From Thermoplasmata archaeon (GTDB lineage: Archaea > Thermoplasmatota > Thermoplasmata > Thermoplasmatales > Thermoplasmataceae): a stretch of DNA of 5,077 bases. The notes under the pieces are model-generated. The model did no database searches. It was not told where the DNA came from and worked only from the letters and a program-made list of their open reading frames with translations. Position 1 is the first letter of the stretch; each line of letters begins with the position of its first letter. Made by a program: the position numbers and the translations under genes. Location of the stretch: positions 1 through 5,077 of the forward strand of contig JAJYYD010000039.1 of NCBI GenBank assembly GCA_021801305.1, read 5' to 3'. Shown piece after piece: positions 1-5,077 of this stretch.

Positions 1-369
1 ATCTAGGTTACTTTTCCAGAATTCATGAGGCGTTACAGGTATTCTTCTGAATTTTTTATGGTTGCCGGAAGCAGTGCTCGAGGTTCCTGCCAGAATTGAA
101 AACTCCCCTGCCACTGATGCCAGTGAATCGCATATCCTCGCGTTTTCAAGTATATCTCTCCCGCCCATGGTCCGGGCAAAAGCCTCGTTTCCTATTTCTG
201 TGGGATTCACTAAAATAAGGTTTGAAAGGCCTGCATTTTTCATTGATCTTGCCACAGCACCTATGTTGCCTTCAATGTGAGGTTCCACAAGTATGACAGT
301 TATTCTTTCAGCGAGTTTCTTAAAAATAAGGGAAATGTTTTCCGAACTTCCCGATTCGGTTTCAGTCAT
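1..369 (-). CDS. trmJ: TrmJ-like SpoU-family tRNA 2'-O-ribose methyltransferase (partial, C-terminus beyond window)
   Basis: Reading the minus strand from the ATG at 369 gives 123 uninterrupted residues to the window edge. The first 21 residues are a polar Ser/Glu/Lys-rich lead. Residues 22-56 then carry the SPOUT/SpoU motif 1: ITVILVEP, GNIGAVARSMKNAG and LILVNP. In the family, the Arg of NIGAVAR (R41 here) is the catalytic or binding arginine. Further TrmJ-like blocks follow: ARTMGGRDIL (65-74), a LAGTSS strand (93-98) and a basic FRRIPVTP segment (107-114). TrmJ uses S-adenosylmethionine to methylate the 2'-OH of position 32 in tRNA anticodon loops; the characterised archaeal enzyme acts on cytidine. 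Motifs 2 and 3, which form the SAM-binding trefoil knot, lie outside the window, so SpoU membership is sure but the exact subfamily is less so. The start lies 5 bases after the FKBP stop with no well-spaced Shine-Dalgarno site (an AAGGAAG lies 16 bases away), which suggests translational coupling in one operon. Confidence 0.85.
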   Translation of the reverse strand, partial: MTETESGSSENISLIFKKLAERITVILVEPHIEGNIGAVARSMKNAGLSNLILVNPTEIGNEAFARTMGGRDILENARICDSLASVAGEFSILAGTSSTASGNHKKFRRIPVTPHEFWKSNLD

Positions 370-374
370 GGATA

Positions 375-1133
375 TTATTTCTGTTCTTCCTTGATCTCTT
401 CTTCCTTTTTCACTTCATCCTGTTTAGGGGTTTCCTCAGCAGGGGTCTCCTCTTTCTTTTCTGGTTTTGCATATGATTCAACTATGTTTATGTCAAGGTC
501 CGGAAGATACTTCCTGACTTCACTTACTATATTGAATTTGGCCTCTATCCAGAATGGGTCGAATTTTGTTTCCTCAGGTATTTTAACCGTAAGTGTACCA
601 TTTTCAATGGAAAGATCGAACTTGTCAGCATCCTGAGTGTAGTTCATTTCTATAATTGATCTGGCCTTCTCAACTGGGTCTTCAACTACACCCTTTACAG
701 TGTATTTGTAAAAAACAGGTTTTCCGGCATACTGGTGGTTATAGTCCACAAGTACCCTTCCAGGTGTGACAGATATTATTCTCCCTCTTTTCTTGTTGAT
801 CGTGACCTCCTTTCCAACCACAGGATCAATCTCAAGCTTCTGGAGTTCCCTGACGGTGTGAACCCTTATGTTATTGGGGTCCCTTAATCCGTAAGCATCC
901 TCGGCTTTTATCTCCACTTCGGTCTCTTTTCCCACCTCTGCATTCTTGAAGGATTCGTTAATTTCCTTGAAAAGGTTCTCAGTCCCAACAATCAATACAG
1001 CATCTTTGTATTTTTTCTTCTCATCGTAAATGTTATTTTCCTGGGCAAGTTTTTCCAAATTAGTAGCAACTAATTTCTTGTCTTCCCCTACGCGCATTTC
1101 GAAATCAATCTTGATAAAGTCGCCATCGTTCAT
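375..1133 (-). CDS. FKBP26-type peptidyl-prolyl isomerase / folding chaperone
   Basis: This 252-residue protein has the layout of archaeal long FKBPs such as M. jannaschii FKBP26. The first half of the FKBP fold is at about 1-83, ending in AEDAYGLRDP (78-86). An insert-in-flap domain follows at about 87-126. The fold then returns with GRVLVDYNHQYAGK (125-138) and a YKYTVKGVV strand, and a C-terminal alpha/beta domain occupies about 153-220. Residues 221-252 are a low-complexity Lys/Glu/Pro tail, probably disordered. Family members catalyse cis-trans isomerisation of prolyl bonds and hold unfolded proteins in the cytoplasm; no signal peptide or membrane segment is visible. Oddly, the usual LFDTT active-site segment reads LVATN (21-25) and the usual LPGLDEAL-like helix reads LFKEINESF (54-62), so isomerase activity may be weak. 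The Tyr of AYG (Y81) is kept. The ATG at 1133 is fixed by a perfect Shine-Dalgarno site. The gene leads an operon with the downstream methyltransferase. Confidence 0.92.
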   Translation of the reverse strand: MNDGDFIKIDFEMRVGEDKKLVATNLEKLAQENNIYDEKKKYKDAVLIVGTENLFKEINESFKNAEVGKETEVEIKAEDAYGLRDPNNIRVHTVRELQKLEIDPVVGKEVTINKKRGRIISVTPGRVLVDYNHQYAGKPVFYKYTVKGVVEDPVEKARSIIEMNYTQDADKFDLSIENGTLTVKIPEETKFDPFWIEAKFNIVSEVRKYLPDLDINIVESYAKPEKKEETPAEETPKQDEVKKEEEIKEEQK

Positions 1134-1138
1134 CCATT

Positions 1139-1145
1139 ATCACCT
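1139..1145 (-). promoter_or_regulatory. Shine-Dalgarno site of the FKBP gene
   Basis: On the minus strand this reads AGGTGAT, a seven-base perfect complement to the conserved ATCACCT at the 3' end of archaeal 16S rRNA. It ends 5 bases before the ATG at 1133. It fixes that ATG as the start rather than the out-of-frame ATG four bases upstream (TAATGGATG). It also shows that this transcript is leadered, unlike the two metabolic genes in the window. Confidence 0.85.
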
Positions 1146-1177
1146 AAATTTAGGGTAGGTCCGAGAAGTCTAAAAAT

Positions 1178-1185
1178 GTATATAA
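1178..1185 (-). promoter_or_regulatory. TATA box for the FKBP-trmJ operon
   Basis: The minus strand reads TTATATAC, a good archaeal TATA box. With the usual distance of about 25 bases from box centre to transcription start, transcription would begin near 1157. That gives a leader of some 23 bases containing the Shine-Dalgarno site. The preceding bases (GATATGG) are a poor BRE. The site is nearly symmetric: the plus strand reads TATATAAC preceded by A-rich TAAAAATG, so it could also fire rightward. Position and spacing are seen in the sequence; promoter function is inferred. Confidence 0.6.
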
Positions 1186-1246
1186 CCATATCGGACTATA
1201 CAGGAGCACAGTTTCCAGCCCTTTTCCTGTCTGTTGACAAGTTTTC

Positions 1247-1260
1247 ACAAATCTTTTATC
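1247..1260 (+). promoter_or_regulatory. BRE/TATA promoter of the glyceraldehyde dehydrogenase gene
   Basis: ACAAAT (1247-1252) fits the archaeal BRE consensus RNWAAW at every position, and CTTTTATC (1253-1260) directly after it is a TATA-like box. The box centre, near 1257, lies about 25 bases before the ATG at 1282. This is the spacing expected if transcription starts on that ATG, giving a leaderless mRNA. No convincing Shine-Dalgarno site precedes any candidate start; only a TGAT at 1264-1267 lies upstream of 1273. Confidence 0.6.
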
Positions 1261-1281
1261 TCTTGATGCGCTATGAAAAGC

Positions 1282-2754
1282 ATGAAGATGTTGATAAATG
1301 GCGAATGGGTTTCGTCGCAATCAGGAGAAGAAATAAAAAAGATCAACCCAAGCACCGGTGATGTGTTCGGCCTGTTCCCTGCGGGAACTAAAGAGGATGT
1401 GGACAGGGCAATAGATGCTGCAGAGGACAGCTTTGCATCATGGTCGGACACGACCTCCGTGGAAAGGGCAAAAATACTGTATAAGGCAAGAGACCTTATT
1501 GCTGCAAAGAGGGAGGAGCTTGAAGGTCTCCTTGTAAGCGAGAACGGCAAGATACTGAGGGAAGCCCGCGATGAAGTAAACGGTGTACTTGACCAGATAC
1601 AGTATTACGCGGAATTTGCAAGAAAAATTACAGGCGACATTGTAGAAGGGGACACATCAAGAAGGAAGATTTACCAGTACAAAGTTCCTTATGGAATAGT
1701 TCTTGCACTGACACCCTGGAATTTTCCAGCTGCCATGGTTGTAAGAAAACTCGCTCCAGCACTGCTTACGGGTAATACAGTCATATTGAAGCCCAGCAGT
1801 GACACTCCGTTCACTGCGGAATGGATAGTCAGGAAATTTGTTGAAGCTGGAATCCCAAAAGGAGTCCTGAACTTAGTGACAGGAAAAGGAAGCGTCATAG
1901 GGGACTACGTCGTAGCCCATAAAAAGGTTGCACTGATAACCATGACAGGATCAACCGCAACAGGACAGAGAATCATGGGGCAGGCCTCCTCAAATATGGC
2001 GAAGCTTGTGCTTGAGCTTGGAGGTAAGGCACCATTTATCGTCTGGAAAGATGCAGACATAAAAAATACCCTTAAGACTCTCATATGGGCAAAATTCCTG
2101 AATGTGGGGCAGTCATGCATAGCAGCGGAGAGACTCTACATACACGAGGAGATTTACGAATCTTTCATGAACAAATTCGTTGAAATTACAAAGAAGCTTA
2201 AGGTTGGAGACCCAACCGTGTCAGATGTGGGACCGCTTATCAATGCTGGAGCCCTTAAATCAGCAGAAAAGTTTTCCGAGGACGCCAGGACAAGCGGAAT
2301 AAAAATCCTTACGGGAGGAAAGAAAGCTGACATTTCAGGAAAGTTCAAGGGTGGGTATTTCTTTGAGCCAACTCTTCTGGATAATGTGCCGCAGAATTCC
2401 GAACTCTTCCAGGAGGAAATTTTCGGTCCAATTCTCGGAGCTGCACCTGTTTCAAGCGTAGAAGAGGCAATAGAGAAATCAAACGATTCCAGGTATGGAC
2501 TGGCATCATACCTGTTCACAAAGGACCCAAATTTCATATTCCTTGCAGCAGAAAAGATAAGGTTCGGGGAGGTTTACGTGAACATGCCTGGCCCAGAATC
2601 CTCACAGGGATACCACACAGGGTTCAGGATGACAGGGCAGGCCGGTGAAGGCAGCAAATACGGAATAGAGGAGTACGTGAAACTAAAGAACATGTATGTG
2701 GATTATTCCGGCAAGGACCTGAAAATTAGCACAATCAGGGACGATATATTCTGA
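1282..2754 (+). CDS. NADP-dependent glyceraldehyde dehydrogenase (aldehyde dehydrogenase superfamily)
   Basis: This 490-residue enzyme, a normal family length, has all aldehyde dehydrogenase landmarks: oxyanion-hole Asn in TPWNFP (N147), cofactor Lys in LKPSS (K170), the GSTATG turn (G223-G228), general-base Glu in LELGGKAP (E245), nucleophile Cys in GQSCIAAER (C279, codon 2116-2118) and EEIFGP (E379). Position 173 is Ser where NAD-preferring enzymes keep a Glu that binds the adenosine ribose, so NADP is the likely cofactor. From memory the sequence resembles the Thermoplasma/Picrophilus glyceraldehyde dehydrogenases throughout, including the unusual MPGPESSQGYHTGFRMTG segment and the VDYSGK and RDD(I/L)F C-terminus. 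Those cytoplasmic enzymes oxidise D-glyceraldehyde to glycerate in the non-phosphorylative Entner-Doudoroff pathway. In-frame ATGs occur at 1273, 1282 and 1288. I chose 1282 because it lies 25 bases after the TATA centre; 1273 would add MKS. Other aldehyde substrates cannot be excluded. The gene converges on pyruvate kinase, which acts later in the same pathway. Confidence 0.88.
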   Translation: MKMLINGEWVSSQSGEEIKKINPSTGDVFGLFPAGTKEDVDRAIDAAEDSFASWSDTTSVERAKILYKARDLIAAKREELEGLLVSENGKILREARDEVNGVLDQIQYYAEFARKITGDIVEGDTSRRKIYQYKVPYGIVLALTPWNFPAAMVVRKLAPALLTGNTVILKPSSDTPFTAEWIVRKFVEAGIPKGVLNLVTGKGSVIGDYVVAHKKVALITMTGSTATGQRIMGQASSNMAKLVLELGGKAPFIVWKDADIKNTLKTLIWAKFLNVGQSCIAAERLYIHEEIYESFMNKFVEITKKLKVGDPTVSDVGPLINAGALKSAEKFSEDARTSGIKILTGGKKADISGKFKGGYFFEPTLLDNVPQNSELFQEEIFGPILGAAPVSSVEEAIEKSNDSRYGLASYLFTKDPNFIFLAAEKIRFGEVYVNMPGPESSQGYHTGFRMTGQAGEGSKYGIEEYVKLKNMYVDYSGKDLKISTIRDDIF

Positions 2755-2760
2755 TGGTCA

Positions 2761-4443
2761 TCAGGAATTGATTATTCCTGTGTATCCATCAATAAAGATT
2801 TCATCACCCTCTGATATTTTTTCCCTTATTTTTGTATTATAAAGCACTGGTATTCCGGAAGATTCAAGGGTTTCCATAACTTCATGGGAAGCCTTTCCAG
2901 TAAATATTATGCCCCTGTATTTCCTGAAATCATCCCTTTCTTCGCTGATATCCTCATTTACAATGAGTATGTCCCCTTTCACACGTTTACCTGCTACAAT
3001 TCCCCTGAAGGATTTGCCGGACGGGTAACCCCTGCCAAGGAATTTCCCGAATGTGGAAACCATGACTTCATTGGTGCCTCCGAAAAGGAAGTTGGGCGCT
3101 CCTGAAGTAATCACGAGCCTTGCACCTTTTCGTATTTTTATGCTCTTTTCTGCACTCAATATGGTTTCATAAAGATCACCGTCATCGCTTTTCACAGGAT
3201 CAATCCTTACCGGCCTGATTCCCCTGAAAAGATTCAGTTTTCTGCCCAGGTGGGGATCAGTGACCATGGTGTAAATGGGTACGCAGGGCCGAACAGCAGA
3301 AATCATCTTTGCCGTGTTTCCGGACTGGGTGAATGCCACAATCCCATCAGCCTCTATCTCGGATGCAACTACCTTTGCGGCCCGGGATATTGAATATGCA
3401 ACCCTGTTGCCAAGGAAATCATCAGGCTCCCTGAAATCTCCCACCTTATCCTCCACATAGGTCGATATCCTGTTCAGGTACTCTACTGCCTCTGCCGGGA
3501 ACTTTCCAATAGCGGTCTCCTCCGAAAGCATGACGCAGTCGGTGTTGTCCATTATCGCATTTGTAACATCTGAAACTTCCGCCCTGGTGGGGGACGATGA
3601 ATTGACCATGGATTCCAGCATCTGTGTTGCAACAATGGTGGGAACCCCGTACCTGTGGGATTCGTCAATAATCTTTTTCTGTGCTACCACAACCTCTTCC
3701 AGTGGTAGCTCCACTCCGAGATCTCCCCTTGCGACCATTACAAGGTCTGATACCCTGCTTATTGTCCTGATATTCTGGAGGCCGCTTTTAGTCTCTATCT
3801 TGGAAACAATGAGCTGATCCCCTCCATTGGTCATGATCTGTTTCTGGAGGTGTTCCACATTCTCCTTTTTCTGCACGAATGAAAGGGCAAAAAATTCCAC
3901 GTTTTCTTTTATTCCTTCCTTCAGGAATATGATATCCCTGTCGGTAAGCACTCCGAGATCAAGGTATTTTCCTGGAACGTTTATCCTTGATCTGTCCCTC
4001 ATCCTGCCTGAATCAAGGGACTTGACCGTAGCCTGGTTCTTGCCTGACTTTACGACCTTGAACCTGAATCTGCCGTCGCTCATCAGTATAAGATCGTTAG
4101 TGGTCAATGTGTTTAGGATTGCAGGATAATTTATGGTGAAAACATCGCCTTTAGTCCCTTCCGGAGCAAGAATATACTGCGATCCTGCTTTAACTTCAAA
4201 GCTTCCTCCAGGAAATTCCCCGGTTCTCAGTTCCGGGCCCTTGAGGTCCACGAGCACCCCTATATAGGTCCCCAGTTTCTTGTTCACGCGGTCAATCATG
4301 CCCTTTATTTTCCCGATGTAACCGGGATCGGCATGAGCGGTATTGATCCTGACTGCAGACAGTCCGTTTTTTGCCATTTTTTCCAGAACGGCCATGTCTG
4401 CACTGGCCGGTCCCATGGTGGCTATAATTTTTGTATCAGGCAT
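2761..4443 (-). CDS. pyk: Pyruvate kinase with extra C-terminal PEP-utiliser-like domain
   Basis: The protein converts PEP and ADP to pyruvate and ATP, the ATP-yielding last step of glycolysis or Entner-Doudoroff. Its 560 residues contain TKIIATMGPAS (4-14), RINTAHA (32-38), DLKGPELRTG (66-75), the catalytic Lys and metal Glu of SKIE (K215, E217), ARGDLGVE (238-245, metal ligand D241), ATQMLESM (T273) and the RAEVSDVTNA...DCVMLSEET block (287-310). The small B domain lies at about 74-155 and the regulatory C domain at about 340-470. The common length is about 470 residues. Residues 478-560 are extra and resemble the swivelling phosphohistidine domain of PEP synthase and PPDK, ending FTGKASHE...SSGIPVLYN...EGDEIFIDG. 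Bacillus-type enzymes carry a comparable C-terminal extension. E71 matches the Glu typical of K+-dependent kinases, but a usual K+ ligand Ser is Ala (A36). No Shine-Dalgarno site precedes the ATG; a TATA box 24 bases upstream suggests a leaderless mRNA. Confidence 0.96.
   Translation of the reverse strand: MPDTKIIATMGPASADMAVLEKMAKNGLSAVRINTAHADPGYIGKIKGMIDRVNKKLGTYIGVLVDLKGPELRTGEFPGGSFEVKAGSQYILAPEGTKGDVFTINYPAILNTLTTNDLILMSDGRFRFKVVKSGKNQATVKSLDSGRMRDRSRINVPGKYLDLGVLTDRDIIFLKEGIKENVEFFALSFVQKKENVEHLQKQIMTNGGDQLIVSKIETKSGLQNIRTISRVSDLVMVARGDLGVELPLEEVVVAQKKIIDESHRYGVPTIVATQMLESMVNSSSPTRAEVSDVTNAIMDNTDCVMLSEETAIGKFPAEAVEYLNRISTYVEDKVGDFREPDDFLGNRVAYSISRAAKVVASEIEADGIVAFTQSGNTAKMISAVRPCVPIYTMVTDPHLGRKLNLFRGIRPVRIDPVKSDDGDLYETILSAEKSIKIRKGARLVITSGAPNFLFGGTNEVMVSTFGKFLGRGYPSGKSFRGIVAGKRVKGDILIVNEDISEERDDFRKYRGIIFTGKASHEVMETLESSGIPVLYNTKIREKISEGDEIFIDGYTGIINS
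2762..2780. repeat. Perfect inverted repeat at the convergent gene junction; possible terminator hairpin
   Basis: CAGGAAT (2762-2768) and ATTCCTG (2774-2780) are exact reverse complements around a 5-base loop. The repeat starts 8 bases after the dehydrogenase stop codon and covers the last codons and stop of pyruvate kinase. RNA from either strand could fold into the 7-bp stem. No T-run follows directly on either strand. Archaeal termination depends mainly on T tracts, so a role in 3'-end formation or mRNA stability is conjecture. Confidence 0.4.
2817..2833 (+). terminator. T-rich tract, possible terminator for the glyceraldehyde dehydrogenase transcript
   Basis: Six Ts (2817-2822), CCC, TTA and five more Ts (2829-2833) lie 63-79 bases past the dehydrogenase stop on its coding strand. 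Archaeal RNA polymerase can terminate at such tracts. If used, the transcript would end inside the pyruvate kinase gene and be antisense to its 3' end. The tract also encodes Lys/Glu/Ile-rich residues of the kinase, so it may simply reflect coding composition. Confidence 0.3.
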
Positions 4444-4462
4444 GAACAGTTATATCGCCATT

Positions 4463-4472
4463 GTTATAAATC
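4463..4472 (-). promoter_or_regulatory. TATA box of the pyruvate kinase gene (leaderless promoter)
   Basis: The minus strand reads GATTTATAAC. The TTTATAA core is centred near 4467, 24 bases before the ATG at 4443, so transcription should begin at or next to the start codon. Upstream ACAGAT matches the BRE consensus except for one base. The absence of a Shine-Dalgarno site agrees with a leaderless mRNA. The kinase therefore seems to have its own promoter within the 51-base gap after DAHP synthase, although read-through from that gene is possible because no T-rich terminator is visible in the gap. Confidence 0.65.
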
Positions 4473-4494
4473 TGTATTATTTGCCCGGCGACAT

Positions 4495-5077
4495 TCATTC
4501 TATCCCCTTTTCGACCTCAAAGGATTCCTGGCTGCGCATGAAAGAGAACATTGACTGTGATGTTCTGTAAAGCTGTCCGAACTGCTGGAAATCAAGCTGC
4601 TGATCCCTGTCGCTCAGGGCATCATCAGGTGACGGGTGGACTTCAACCATCAGGCCGTCGGCGCCTGATCCGATCCCCGCAAGCGCAAGGGGCTGGACAA
4701 GGCGCCTCTTTCCCGCAGGATGGCTTGGATCTATGAGCACAGGATAATCCACCACTTCCTTTATAACTGGAACAGCCGAAACATCCAGTGTGAATCTCGT
4801 GGAGTTTTCAAATGTCCTTATGCCTCTTTCAACCATGATGATATTCCTGTTGCCCTCCCTAGATATGTAACGTGACGAGTTTATGAATTCATCAACGGTG
4901 TTCCCAAATCCCCGCTTAAGGAGAACCGGTTTCTTCTGTCTTCCAAGCTTCCTAAGAAGAGGAAAATTCTGAGAGTTCCTGGATCCCACCTGCAGTATAT
5001 CCGAATATTTTGAAACAATCCCAATCTGGTCAGTATCCATGACCTCTGTCACAACTGCCATCCCTGTCAGTTCTGCG
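4495..5077 (-). CDS. aroF: 3-deoxy-7-phosphoheptulonate (DAHP) synthase, partial (N-terminus beyond window)
   Basis: This enzyme condenses PEP with erythrose 4-phosphate to DAHP, the first step of the shikimate pathway to aromatic amino acids. The frame is open to the right edge: five codons (AELTG) precede the first in-window Met at 5061, and the conserved VVTEVMD block directly follows it, so that Met is internal. Family motifs in order are [22 protein letters not shown], the ERGIRTFE substrate loop, the LDVSAVP strand, DPSHPAGKR (metal-ligand His, codon 4720-4722), and [13 protein letters not shown] followed by SD (metal-ligand Glu at 4642-4644 and Asp at 4609-4611). The order fits the type I beta (Bacillus/Thermotoga-like) group rather than E. 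coli AroG. The family's metal-binding Cys and any N-terminal regulatory domain lie off the window. The related KDO8P synthase is unlikely in an archaeon. About 35 residues follow SD, a polar C-terminal tail. Small departures from consensus are VERG for CERG and GSRNSQNF for GARNMQNF. Confidence 0.92.
   Translation of the reverse strand, partial: AELTGMAVVTEVMDTDQIGIVSKYSDILQVGSRNSQNFPLLRKLGRQKKPVLLKRGFGNTVDEFINSSRYISREGNRNIIMVERGIRTFENSTRFTLDVSAVPVIKEVVDYPVLIDPSHPAGKRRLVQPLALAGIGSGADGLMVEVHPSPDDALSDRDQQLDFQQFGQLYRTSQSMFSFMRSQESFEVEKGIE

Noticed and set aside
62..280. A 72-residue plus-strand frame at the left edge.
   Set aside because: It is antisense to the TrmJ-like gene, whose NIGAVAR motif makes the minus strand the coding one.
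277..636. A 119-residue plus-strand frame opposite the FKBP and TrmJ genes.
   Set aside because: Its Ser/Phe-rich translation is typical of the antisense of Lys/Glu-rich coding DNA, and both genes beneath it have clear family motifs.
1201..1229. CAGGA and TCCTG, a 5-bp inverted repeat between the divergent promoters.
   Set aside because: Too short and too widely spaced to support an operator or a stable hairpin.
1176..1361. A 61-residue plus-strand frame starting in the intergenic region and running into the dehydrogenase gene.
   Set aside because: It overlaps the dehydrogenase start in another frame, has no ribosome binding site and shows no recognisable motif; its start lies within the FKBP TATA region.
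4455..4491. TCGCC and GGCGA, a 5-bp inverted repeat flanking the pyruvate kinase TATA box.
   Set aside because: The arms are only 5 bp and 27 bases apart, not centred on the box; this is likely chance, so no operator is claimed.
4333..4570. Two overlapping plus-strand frames of 73 and 75 residues spanning the pyruvate kinase start and the gap after DAHP synthase.
   Set aside because: They are antisense to two well-supported genes, in competing frames, with no motif or ribosome binding site.

Overview
The window looks like chromosomal housekeeping DNA from an archaeon of the Thermoplasmata (Thermoplasma / Picrophilus / Ferroplasma-like). Three things point there: an FKBP26-type archaeal FKBP, an aldehyde dehydrogenase that closely resembles (from memory) the NADP-dependent glyceraldehyde dehydrogenase of the non-phosphorylative Entner-Doudoroff pathway of Thermoplasma and Picrophilus, and archaeal BRE/TATA promoters placed for leaderless mRNAs. 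The genus cannot be fixed from sequence alone. There are no rRNA or tRNA genes, CRISPR arrays, insertion sequences or phage genes.

Layout, left to right. (1) 1-1133, minus strand: a two-gene unit, an FKBP-type chaperone/prolyl isomerase followed 5 bases later by a TrmJ-like tRNA 2'-O-ribose methyltransferase that runs off the left edge. (2) 1134-1281: a divergent promoter region with a TATA box and perfect Shine-Dalgarno site for the FKBP, and a separate BRE/TATA for the gene on the other strand. (3) 1282-2754, plus strand: glyceraldehyde dehydrogenase. (4) 2761-4443, minus strand: pyruvate kinase, convergent with the dehydrogenase with only 6 bases between stop codons and a perfect inverted repeat on the junction. 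The kinase carries an extra C-terminal domain resembling the phosphohistidine domain of PEP-utilising enzymes. (5) 4495-5077, minus strand: the C-terminal two thirds or so of a DAHP synthase, running off the right edge.

Functionally, the right three genes sit around phosphoenolpyruvate. Glyceraldehyde dehydrogenase feeds glycerate into the lower non-phosphorylative Entner-Doudoroff route (glycerate, 2-phosphoglycerate, PEP), pyruvate kinase takes PEP to pyruvate with ATP, and DAHP synthase diverts PEP to aromatic amino acids. The FKBP-TrmJ pair concerns protein folding and tRNA modification. I see no obviously novel multi-gene system. The points most worth checking are the extra pyruvate kinase domain, the divergent active-site positions in the FKBP, and the mix of leaderless and leadered initiation.
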